Source of the DNA: Symsagittifera roscoffensis
Lineage: Eukaryota; Xenacoelomorpha; Acoela; Convolutidae
NCBI RefSeq assembly: GCF_963678635.1
Contig: NC_087064.1
Span: 28,376,189-28,440,188 of the forward strand
Reading direction: 5' to 3'
Length of the DNA: 64,000 bases
Shown here: in pieces, positions 1 to 10,300 of the stretch
Layout of the letters: each line of letters begins with the position of its first letter
How positions within the stretch are numbered: position 1 is the first letter of the stretch
Notes under the pieces: generated by a model
The model's database searches: none
Seen by the model: only the letters and a program-made list of their open reading frames with translations
What the model was told of the DNA's origin: nothing
Translations under genes and position numbers: made by a program

Positions 1-832
1 GGAAATGATCTCTGTTACTTTCTCAGAAATTGTTACGTTTCGGTTTCCGAATTTTTAATAAGGCTTAGGTGAAATCTAACTTTCCCTAACAAACCAAATG
101 GTTTCCGAGATAACTTGAAATTTTTTAATTTTTTTTTGCTGAATTCACTCAAAATTGAAGCAATTATTCAATGCTAATAGACACATGCTAATATCTACGA
201 CCCCAATAATTGTGGTTGGAACATTTAGTACTACTGAATGTCACCGGTTACTCTTGTTGTTTAACCACTCTCAAAGAGTGGGGACGAATAATGACGCAGG
301 GTCCGTTTTTTTTTAGGTTTTTATAACCAGTTTTAATTACCTCAAGGTAAGCTCGTAGGGTTCAAGTGTGGTATCGGATCAAAGCTGTATTGGTCGTGAC
401 TGGGATTCTGAGAAAAAGTTGTCTGTAAAAAAAACTAAAATTGACGAGAGCTGACCTTCCAATACAATTTTAACATTTTTAACGCTAAAATGTTATAGTT
501 ATTTTAACGATGTTATTTCTCTTTTTAACAAATTCAGTCGACCTCTTCAAAAAAGTTACCGAAATTTTGAATAATAATTGAAAAATTTTTTAAGTTTTTA
601 AATTATTTTTCGTTTCGTAGACGGTTTTTTTTTCTAAAGCAAACTTCCTTATTTTTGTTTCAATGTTCGTTTGCGTGCGTTCTGCTATTTTTTATAGCTT
701 GTTTGCGAAATGCAGCTTTGCATGTGTGTAGACTGTAAACCTACTAATTTAAGAAGTGGAATCCAGAGTTGGATATTGTAGTTGTGCTTTGAGATGAAAG
801 AGTTCGAGAGATGGTAATAAATTCTGAATTAT
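1..832. other. AT-rich flank, no gene seen
   Basis: I see only AT-rich sequence with poly-T runs. It lies 3' of the minus-strand dynein light chain gene, so its right edge should include that gene's 3' UTR. I could not assign a poly(A) signal. Confidence 0.5.
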
Positions 833-1051
833 TTACTCAAAATATAAAGCATAAATTGCCGTAACTGCAAACAAACTATTATTTGAGAAAGTTGCTACGA
901 TTTCTTGGTCGAACTTGGCGTTCCACAAACTGCGAGATCCTAGATGAATACCCTGGTTATCAATCTGACCGATGGTTGTATGTGCTATCAATTTGTAGCG
1001 GTTCCCTCCCGCGCAATTGTTCAGCATCACTTTAGCTTGCAGTTTCACTTC
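833..1051 (-). CDS. DYNLT-like terminal exon
   Basis: Exon of 73 codons including TAA at 833-835. The acceptor is CTTGTTACAG. It encodes the beta-strand half of the Tctex1 fold. Confidence 0.85.
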   Translation of the reverse strand, partial: EVKLQAKVMLNNCAGGNRYKLIAHTTIGQIDNQGIHLGSRSLWNAKFDQEIVATFSNNSLFAVTAIYALYFE

Positions 1052-1449
1052 CTGTAACAAGCCATACAAGATTTCCGAATGCTTTTTTTAAAATAAAGTA
1101 TTTGATTTTGACTTGTTCTTGTTTTCATCAATCAATAGTTTGTAACCGAATGAAAATTCACATTTAGCTTTTTTGTTAAGCTGTTTCTTGATAAAAGCGA
1201 ACCTCTGGGATTAGTTTAGTCAGTTCGCCAAGTTTCTCATGGTCATATGTTTTGCCCTGGAGCATTCGGTGCATGATTGATTCGCTTATCTGTCTCAATT
1301 CAGTCGTTGGCAGTGTTCCCACCGGCTCCAGTCGGTAGGTGTTCTCTAGCTTGGGCATCGGAGAAGTGTCTACTTGAGACAGAAGACCGCCTCCTCTACT
1401 CGACTGTGATTGGTTGTCGTCCGAATGAAATTCTTCCACGCGAGTGGTT
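833..1449 (-). CDS. Tctex-type dynein light chain (DYNLT2/5-like), last two coding exons
   Basis: Two minus-strand exons, 1203-1449 and 833-1051, encode the C-terminal ~154 residues of a Tctex1-domain protein. The first exon carries ENTYRLEP, the family's N-terminal signature, followed by the helical part. The second carries RYKLIAHTTIGQ, GSRSLWNAKFD and ends in AIYALYFE, matching the conserved C-terminal strands and the normal end of the family. The splice CCAGAG|GTTCGC to TTACAG|GAAGTG is phase 0 and joins LIPE to EVKLQ as expected. The upstream exon opens after the acceptor TGCTCTAG near 1450. The stop is TAA. Family members bind dynein intermediate chain or axonemal dynein. N-terminal exons lie outside what I can recognise. 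The exact paralogue is uncertain. Confidence 0.85.
1203..1449 (-). CDS. DYNLT-like penultimate exon
   Basis: It encodes a polar, Ser/Gln-rich linker followed by ENTYRLEP and the helical segment ending in LTKLIPE. The donor is GAG|GTTCGC. The upstream edge is set by acceptor CTCTAG; one extra base (phase 2 entry) precedes ACC ACT CGC. Confidence 0.75.
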
Positions 1450-1790
1450 CTAGAGCAAATTATGTGATTTATGTGAGATTTAAGTAAAAGCTCAGGCTCA
1501 ACCGAAACTCCAAAAATAACGTTTTGCTTCTAAATCACTAGCAGATATTAATCGTCTCAACTAGATGATCGATTTGTTTTCTCGTCCTAGTTGCCACATT
1601 TTGATTTTTTTCTGCTCACATTTTTTTATGTTGCTTCTAGTGTTTGATTTATTCCTACAATTTGTAATTTTGCTTCCCTGGAATTGTTTTTCCTTTTTTT
1701 GATCCGCACTTTTTAAGTTGGTTGTATTTTTACAACTCGGTTTATTGAAATGTCTTTTTTTTCGGCTTGTTTTATATCGGATTTTTTCCC

Positions 1791-2824
1791 AGATGATCAA
1801 TACTACTATGATGGAGTGGTCCCTCGAAAAAAAACTATGATAGACAGGTCCCACGTGTATTTCGCATGAAATAATTTATAAACTAATTTGTGTATAATTT
1901 ATTTATTACCCTTGAAATAAGCAAGGATATCGCAATCGGGTACAAAACGTTTTTCCCTTGAATAACGTCGTTCACAGGACTCATCTCATCTCTAGTGGTG
2001 CATTGTTTCATAAATACTTCAAATTTCTTAGCGTTTCCGGCTACTCAACAAGGTAAGGAATACGCATCGGACGCAAAGGTCCTGGGTTTGATTCTGACGA
2101 GGAACTGTCTTTTTTCAAACGGGAAATGTTTTGTTCCAAATAAAAGTTTCTGTCAATTATTTGCCAGCTTATGTTTTGTCGGCTTAATTGCCACATCTTG
2201 AATTTTTTTTCTGCTCACTTTTTCTTTTTTCATTCTTTTAGTGTTTGATTTCTTCATGCAATTTAAAATTGTTTTATATCGAATTAGTAGCCTTTTTGCG
2301 TCATTCGATGCACGAAAAAGTTTTTGTGGGCCTGTATATGTTACTTAGTTTTGAAAAATTTTGGATTGATGAGTTCTGCTCAGGTATTTTTGGCTTTGTC
2401 GCCTTTTGGATAATTTTGTTCCGATGCTGATCTTGCATTATATTGTTTGGGCATGCTTTTTTCACAACTTTTTTTCATTCATTTTGATAGATCTAATTGT
2501 ATCGATTAAAAATTGTAATTACTATATTGTTTATATCAAGAAATGTGCTGGCTTCAACTTATTTCGCAACACGATTTAGCACCATAATTGGGCTAACTTA
2601 TTTGAATCAAAACTCAATTTTGGCATTTTTTTTGGAACTTTCTATCTTAAAATGGCGAGGAAAGACGTCTTACGAACTAACGAAACGTTTGAAAATAGAC
2701 TGCGACATCTTTCTGAATGGCGAACTCATATTTGTTAAACGATTTAAGAGCTCTAGGTGCCTTATTCTCAGTGGACCTGTTTTTTTTTTCAAGTGACCAA
2801 TATATCATAGTAGTACCGATCAAT
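1791..2824. repeat. ~1-kb segment bounded by ~60-bp inverted repeats
   Basis: The sequence at about 1791-1850 (GATGATCAATACTACTATGA, then TGGTCCCTCG, an A-tract and CAGGTCCCAC) recurs in reverse complement at about 2762-2824. The interior also has a short direct repeat (about 1590-1680 against 2190-2276, beginning GCCACAT and containing CTGCTCAC). This could be a small DNA transposon or a rearranged repeat. I see no transposase. Confidence 0.45.
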
Positions 2825-5100
2825 CATATAAATTTCACAGATTTTTTTATATACCACGTGGCCTGAACTGATCATGAAAGGAGTGTTTTTCCTACTATCT
2901 AGGCAGAGTCATAGACATTTCGAAGTTTCCTACTTGAACAAAATACTACGCGCTTTTTCTCTGTTTTATGCACAAACAACACTGTGGGTGTTAATCAGCT
3001 TTAATCAGGTGTCAAATTGAATGCAGTCAAGCTAATTGGTCCATTTATGCGTTATTAGGCGCAAGATATATCAGTTGATATTGCGAGGAAAGAAACGAAA
3101 GTTTTTTCTTCTTAAATTGGATCAAATTTTAAAGCCCGATGAGATAAAGAGCAATTTCGGGGCGTCATCGTGATAGTAGCTATTTTGCTGACGGAGGTAC
3201 TCTTCAGGGGAAATGATCTATACGAGTGTCGCTTTTCCCATTATAATAACAAGCAACTACATTCAAGAACGTTTTTTTTTGTCCTTTTCCCCGAATTCTA
3301 GAAGGCAGTTCACATTCTTGTAACTGTGGTGAAACTACTCACATTTTCCGTTGTTCCTTAATGAAAGCGTCGAGAGATCCTCGGTACTTATTGTGATGCT
3401 GGTGAGTGTTGCTAGTCCGTCGCTGACTCTGACTTAAGTCTGAACAAAACCGTAACGTCTAATTTAATTACTCCACCGTTTTTCTTATTTGTCTACAAAA
3501 TTAATCATCCTAAACAAAAATTAATCAGCCTTACAAAAATTAATCAGCCCATAAATATTTGGCTTTTAGCTAAAAGCTAGCGAGCAGTAACCTGATTATC
3601 AGTAGTTGAGTTATGTTTTCGTTGAATTAAACCCTATAAAATCTTGGGTTTTCGTACTTGCTCTTAGTTTTGAGCAGGCTACTAAGAGAAGCCGAGAATG
3701 ATAAAAATAAATATGAAATTCAGATTTAGCTATTAGTTTTTTATTTACGAAAATAACTAATGGCGTCCGACATGATATCGGCCAATTACTGCTGAAGGAA
3801 GCTGATCTGAAGCCTCGAAAACTTAGAAAAGAGACGATTCTAGCTGTCGGATTTGTGTCCGGATTGCTTCATTTCGCTTGTGGCATTCATTTTGCTTAAG
3901 ACTAAGATGCATTGCTAGAAAGACAGACAGTTTTTAGTGCAATTTCTCCATCTGGAACAACCGAGTCTATTCTAATTTTACCTGATGGACCGACGCTTGT
4001 GCGCCTGGGGTTGCTAAACGAGAATATTGTTTTGAGAATTTGCCTGATCAAAAATTAGTTCAGCAGCCTATTGAGCATTTGAATTTTCAAGAAAATTTTA
4101 AGAAATTGGAGTATCAAAAAATGCTTTTAAGCTTACCCGTGCATCTTTTCTCTGGTGTTCAACGTGAAAACGTTTTGAGTACTTCACTTTAATGGCTTGA
4201 TGGTTGCAATGGAAAACTTGAATGTTTTGACTGAAGTGCACCTGCGCTTTCCAAAGTATCGTGTGCTGCGGCAAACAAGTGCGTGCTATTTAATTCAAAT
4301 ATTTTTCTTTTTAAAGTGAAGGATTATCTTGTTTGTTTTGCCTCTCATCTAATATTTATCCAAGTCAGCGAGGAAACTAAAAGTTGAATAGGAAACGATT
4401 GCACGTGCATCTTAAATTTGCTTTGCGAACGGGTGGTTGGGATGGTTATGTTCCAGAGTAAACCTCAATTGTTTCTTAAGCAAATAAAAGTATCCAGCGA
4501 CTGTGTAAGTAAATGTAGAACAGAACGTTCCGACGACTAAATAATTTTGCGTCTTGTTAAGTTTTCAAAGCGGTAAATTTTAAAGTTTTGTGATGCATTC
4601 AGATTTAGTGATTGGAAATGATTTTCGCTCGTTCAGGCTGTTTGTACTTTGGAAAAATTAATTTTGGAAATTGCTTACGCTGGCTTTTCTATTTTGTTGG
4701 TTTGTGTAATTTCTTTTTTCCCTTAGTTTTTACTTCCTCTAAGGGTTTATTTGGCTCAAATGGTTTTTGGCAAGTTTGATATCGGCTTAATAATCTTAAA
4801 TTGGGTAATTTCAAAAACAAAAACAGCTGTTTGGGCTTTTGTGTTTCAAGAGGGTGTAAATTTTCGAGACAATCTTACGAATAATTTTTTTAGATATTAT
4901 TATTTTTACACAGGCATAGCTTGTGTTATAGTATGAACTATCTTTTTTTTCCAATCATAGTCGCAAATATTGTTGCGATACAATTGTTGCGACTAAATGT
5001 GTTATCGGTCATATTTTTGCTGTATGCGAATTGCAACTTCACCTCTGTATTAAAAATATAGATTGTTTCCTACATTCTGGCCTCCGTTTAGTTTTCTACT
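2825..5100. other. No gene recognised
   Basis: AT-rich sequence. The open frames here are short, with composition typical of non-coding DNA. The only structure noted is a short AATTAATCA(T/G)CC repeat near 3.5 kb. Confidence 0.4.
3496..3550. repeat. Three-unit short tandem repeat
   Basis: Three adjacent units of about 20 bp of the form ACAAAAATTAATCAGCC, slightly diverged. Confidence 0.6.
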
Positions 5101-5289
5101 TTTGAGTTGCATCGCAGATGCTACACAGCTTTGAACCATTCTTCGTTTTCTTGATCGTAATGTATTCGTCCGTAAAAATCGACTAGATCTTTCGAAGAAA
5201 AAGAAGCTGTTTTTTTTGTTTTCATTTTTTTGTTTTCGTTTTCTTCACGTAATTTATTAAGAGTAATGAATGTAGTGAGTACTTTTATA

Positions 5290-5545
5290 TAGATCTTGAT
5301 GTTTTTGTGCATTTTTTTTCAGAAAAAAGTCTTAAAATTTGTTCACGCTCAGTTTTATTTTCGCAGTTTGACTTTTGATTTCTTTTTAAGTTCAGTTAAA
5401 GGAAGGTTAACTCCACTACTGAACAGCAAAACTGAAAAGGTAACAGTAAACGTGATCGAATTCTTGTTTTGAAAGTGGAATTTAATTATCGATTTTCGCA
5501 GCGAAATAAAAGTTTTTCCTATTGATCCAGGTTTCTCAATTTGGG
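5290..5545 (-). repeat. Family-R1 repeat, copy 1
   Basis: Contains GGAAGGTTAACTCCACTACT, GAACAGCAAAACTGAAAAGG and AGCGAAATAAAAG. It recurs at 5645-5900 and 14960-15250. On the minus strand it holds an open stretch with a hydrophobic run (FSVLLFSSGV) that is partly kept in the copy near 15.1 kb. Confidence 0.6.
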
Positions 5546-5644
5546 TTATTTTTTTAAACAAGGGTCAATCATTAATTGTTCTAGAAATTCAAAGTTCATT
5601 TTTTCAAGATCCGATGAAGTTAGATGAGCATCTTATATAGGTCG

Positions 5645-5900
5645 CGATGTTTTTTTTCCGTTTTTTCAGGAAGTCTTGAAATTTGTTCATGTTCAAAATA
5701 AGTTTTTCGGGGTTTGGCTTCTGATTTATGTTTCAGTTCTGATCATTTCCTTTGCTAAAAGGAAGGTAAACTCCACTATTGAACAGCAAAAGTGAAATGG
5801 TTACGGAAAACGCGATCGACTTCTAGTTTTGAAAGAAGAATTTAATTATAGAATTTCCCAGCGAAATAAAAGTTTTACCTTTTGATCTAGTTTTTTCATG
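5645..5900 (-). repeat. Family-R1 repeat, copy 2
   Basis: Shares GGAAGGTAAACTCCACTATT, GAACAGCAAA and AGCGAAATAAAAG with copy 1, about 350 bp downstream in the same orientation. Confidence 0.6.
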
Positions 5901-6250
5901 TAGTGCTAATTCATCAAAAAAGTGTCAGTCATAACTTGGTATTGAAATTCAAAGAGCGTTGAAGCCATCTGTTTTTTTTTAAATTCGAAATTTGAGATTT
6001 TTCTGTTTACTTGCGTTGATAGAATCTTTTCCAACTGTTAGTTGGCTATGTTTTTCTCGGAAGTTCGAACGGTGATATTGTTTCAAAAAACAACTAAATA
6101 TATTTTTTCTGTTCATTCATAGACCCTTTTACAGCTGTCTGTTGGCTGTTTTACACTAGCCAGCTTGTGAGCTCGTGTATTAGTATGTCGAATAGTGAAT
6201 TAGTTTTTTTCCAAGCTAACTCTCAAACAAAAGTGCTCATTTGGTGGCAC

Positions 6251-6848
6251 TTATGCTGTAATCACGATCTGTAACATTGAAATTTTCCCAGCATCTGTTA
6301 TCTGCTTTTTTTCCTGATAAAAGCAAAAGAGCTGAGCTTCGCTTCTGCGTTTAATTTTATATTCGGTCCACTCTGAGCTTTCTTGAGGTAACTCGAATAA
6401 AATAACCAGATGTAATAGTTTTTTATCCATTTCTAAGGCGTTATCGGAAAAATAACGTTCGGGTTTAAAGTATAGCTTTTGGGTCGCTGAGATAAACTTA
6501 ACTCCAAAATTTTTAAAATTAGAAAATTCAGAAACGACATTTACAATTTTTTTACCGTTGTAGCAAGTTTCACTGAGATGGTGAGACAACGCACTCTTCA
6601 AAAGGGCCTCTTCTAGATACCCAACTATCACACTTTTGCCTAAATGTTTCTAGTAACTCAACAATCATACTTGCACCAGCTTCTTTGCATAGTGCCTGAA
6701 ATCAAGAAATTTGGGGTCAATTTGTCAAGTCGAGTCATACCTAGTTGGCGGAGTTCAGCTCTTGTGACAGTCCTGTCTCGTATCCCAAGCACTAATAATC
6801 AGCTACGATAACTTCAAGTTTCTCCAGTCTCTGTTTACGCGTCGGCAT
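6251..6848 (-). CDS. Candidate unrecognised gene, divergent from ATG13 (broken frames)
   Basis: Reading minus, ATG at 6846-6848 opens a charged stretch (MPTRKQRLEKLE...), ending at a good donor TAG|GTATGA (6741). A 45-bp intron and a strong acceptor TTGATTTCAG lead to an exon from 6695 reading ALCKEAGASMIVELLETF. A 126-residue open frame follows at 6251-6631 in another frame. Against a working gene: in-frame TAG codons occur at 6792-6794 and exactly at the junction (6741-6743), and the last piece needs a frame change. I recognise no family. It may be a decayed gene, or an annotation artefact of chance open frames. Confidence 0.3.
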
Positions 6849-7144
6849 ACTAAATATCAATCTGGTTACCAGGTAAACGAGTTGTTAAGGTACCGAGGTT
6901 GGCTGGTTTTATGCTCTTGGCTAAAAATTAAATTAAACGTGAACAACCTTCAAAGTAATGTTGAGCATCAAAACAAAGCAGCTAATTATGGTTTAAAACT
7001 TAAAGCTGACAGATTTAAACTGTTTGCAAATAAATTGGTTGATGCTTATTTGACTTCTGTCAGAAGGTGTTATGTTATTACAGATTAGTCTATGTTATAC
7101 TGGCATCGCAGTACTCTTGTCACCGGTAGATCATATGTATAAAA
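6849..7144. promoter_or_regulatory. Upstream region of ATG13
   Basis: About 300 bp separates the candidate minus-strand ATG at 6848 from the ATG13 start at 7145. I see no clear TATA box or other named element. Its role is inferred from position only; a 5'-UTR exon of ATG13 could lie further upstream. Confidence 0.25.
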
Positions 7145-7315
7145 ATGAGTTCGGAAAAAGACAAGTCCGAACTGGATAAGTACATCAAGTTTTTCTGTCT
7201 GAAGACGATCGAACTCATCTACAGTTGCAGACAGAAGAACACAGGTCCAGTGCTGCAGAACGTGGATCCCAACTCCAGGCCTTGGTTCAATATCCAGACT
7301 CCAGAAGTGCCAGAG
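7145..7315 (+). CDS. ATG13: ATG13 exon 1 (coding)
   Basis: 57 codons from ATG, ending CCAGAG|GTAGTT in phase 0. The start is chosen because residue ~10 onward aligns with the conserved N-terminal helix and no upstream in-frame extension is needed. Confidence 0.9.
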
Positions 7316-10300
7316 GTAGTTTGAACACTAAAACGAGTATTGTTAAAGCGCCACCTTGTACGCTTTGATGTAGTTATTTAGGTTTTGTTTTGTATCAGGA
7401 AGAGTGTGCAATATAAACGAGTTGATTAACTCTGCGAGTGTCTTAGCGCTGTTTCTCCATCTTATATTATTTATTAAATGGAAGTCTAATGCGCTATGGA
7501 TGCAACGTTTTTACTCAATCCAAGCATAGTCTATTATTACGAAGAATTTTTTCTAACTTAAGTGGCAAATAAAAGTGTTAATTTGGTGTCACTTTTGTTA
7601 TATTTCAATTTAATCTTATTTCAGCTTATTTAAGCATAAACAATTTAATGGCATATTTTGTTGCTATATTTTTGGTTAGTGTTAGGTTCTGTTTGAAAAA
7701 ACATGTATTATGAAAATGCATGGGATTTGTTGTTTTTCGTTACTTTTGCAACGCTTTGACAATTTTTTGCACTAATGGAAAACCTATTACTCTTCTATGT
7801 GCCTGCATATTTTGCAAGTCTTTTTTCATTTTACCTTACGTTTTACGGCCTTCGAAAGTTTCAATAGGAGGATTTTTGGCGTATTTATTTTGATGTTTTT
7901 TTCATTTTCTCAAATTTTAAATGCATAAATCTGGGAGATGAAGGTGTTAATCAAAAGAACAAATTTGGTGATCTCCCCTTATCAATGGCTGTTCTTTAAT
8001 TTTGGTAGAGAAAAGATATGGCCTCAATAAAGCCCGTTTTTTGTCATTTTGGTTAGTTTTTTTTAAACTTTTTTCTCAAAAACTACCCTGTCAAATCGGA
8101 GATTGAAGGTTTACCCGAAAAAAATAAAATGAACCTGCACAAGCGCCTATGCCTTATGTTCTGCAAAAATAATGGCCTTAGAAAATATCCAATTTTTGAA
8201 ATTTTGCCCGTTTTTTGGAAAGTTTTTTTCTTCAAAAACTAACCTGCTGATTCTGAGGATGACAGCTCATTAAAACTAACATGGTGCTTAGATTTTCCCT
8301 GCGTGATCTGTTTCACCCTTTTTTGTAGAAAAGCTAGTATGGACTTGAGAAAATTCATTTTCAAATTTTTATCTTAGAACCTTAGTCACAATTCCCGAAA
8401 ACTAGCTAAATCTGATTTTAAGGGTTCAATCAGAAAATTTTGTTTGGAGACCTGAGGTTTTTCCCATTTTTTATAGAGAAAAGTCTAAGGATTTAGGAAA
8501 AGTCAAAAATATAACTGAAACTTCACAAATTTGTAAATTTACCGTGTCTGATTTTTTTCATTTTTGATGAATTTGTTATGACATATGTTTTGTTTTCGGA
8601 TCAACAGGTTTCGACCCAAAACTCATCGCCTTTGTTGCCGCTCGGTAAATGATTTCCATTACTAAAGGCTTGTTATGAACTTCATTTGATACAAATTATT
8701 TTTGCAAGTAATTTTTTCCAACATAATTTTTCAGAAAATTTTATTGACTCTCTTTTTTTGTTCACCATTTTGTTGCGAAATGTGTTTTTTTTTGCATCGC
8801 AAGTGTTGCGAAGCTCCGCCTGGTTTCTTTGTGAAACATTTTTTAACCCGCTCTACTCAGATCTTGTAGTTTTTAGGATGTTACTTCAGATTAAAGAGTT
8901 CCTGGAATCGATCTATCCAACGGTAGGTTTTTGTGACCAAAAAAATGAGCTTGACCTAAAAGTTTTTTTAAAAAAAGTGTTTGTTCTAATAAAGGCAAAC
9001 ACGGATTTTAAGTTTTGAATTGATTACAGCTGTGATGAAACAGTTCAGTTTTAGGCCCATACAATTTGTTGGGCGCAATTGGTTGTTTCTGCTTTTATTG
9101 CTTTGAAATTTTAAAACAAATTGATTTCAATTAATTCAATGTTCCTAGTAACCTTGTTTAGGTGGGCAAAGAAGCTAAGCGAGTACTTGATAAGCAGCTA
9201 CCTTCTCCTCAGAAGTCGCTCATCATCCAGACGTATATCCACCTTCCGCCTAACAACAAGACAGTGATTGAAGCCTGGAAAATATCCAGCTCAGACGAAT
9301 GCGACAAAAATGTGAAACTCATCACTGGAGTATATGCAAAATTAGGTAAGTCCCGGAGGCACAGACAGGGCCAGTATATTTAAAAGAAAAGTAACCGGAA
9401 GTATCTCAAATTGATTATAAAAGAAAGAGTGATCAATCTATATTTAAATTAGAAGAGCCGGGCACTGCATTTAGTCCACAATGTTCCGAACGCAGTCATC
9501 ATAACGGATTTAATAAGTTCTTTCTTTTCCATTTCAGTTTTTTTAAGTTTTTTTTCTAATTTTTTTTTTAATTTTAGTTTTTTCCGTTTTAGTTTTTGAC
9601 CTGTGGGAGGGAACTTAGTATTGGGTGTAATGTTCTTCTGCGCAAAATCAGGTATTATAACAGCTTTTTTTAAAATTTTTTTTATCTTTTTAGTTTTTGA
9701 CCTTGAGGTAGGGAACTTAGTATTAGGGTCTGTTGTTTTTCTACGCAAAATCAGGTATCATAATGGATTTAAAAGTTAACTTTTTTGATTTTAGTTTTTG
9801 ACCCTGTATGAGGGCACTTAGTATTAGGGTCTGTTGATCTTTTACGCAAATCAGGTATCATCAACGGATTTTTAAAAAATTCTTGTTTTAATTTTAGTTT
9901 TTGACCCTGTGGGAATGAACTTACTATTAGGGTGTGTTGTTCTTCTACGCAAAATCAGGTATCATAATGGATTCAATATTTTTCCATACAGTTTTTGAAT
10001 CTGTGGGAGAACTTAGTGCTAGTGTGTGTTGCTCTTGAACGCAAAATTAGGTATCATAACGGATTTTATAAAAGTTTCTTACAATTGGGGGGGGGGAACT
10101 TACTATGAATGTGTGTTCTTCTACGCAAAATCAGGTACCACAAAGAAATGTCGTAGGATGCTGAATCAGGAATCGTATTACAGGCCTTTTGAATGATATT
10201 TAACAAGCGATTGTGCGTGTGTTCTATTGTGCTGTCACTCCACTTTCTCTTCCATTTTAGGTCGCACAATTTGCTGCGAGGTTTGAGAAAAGTTTATCAA

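Noticed and set aside
8686-9018. 110-codon plus frame rich in Phe
   Set aside because: Lies in ATG13 intron 1, has the composition of T-rich DNA and no recognisable motif.
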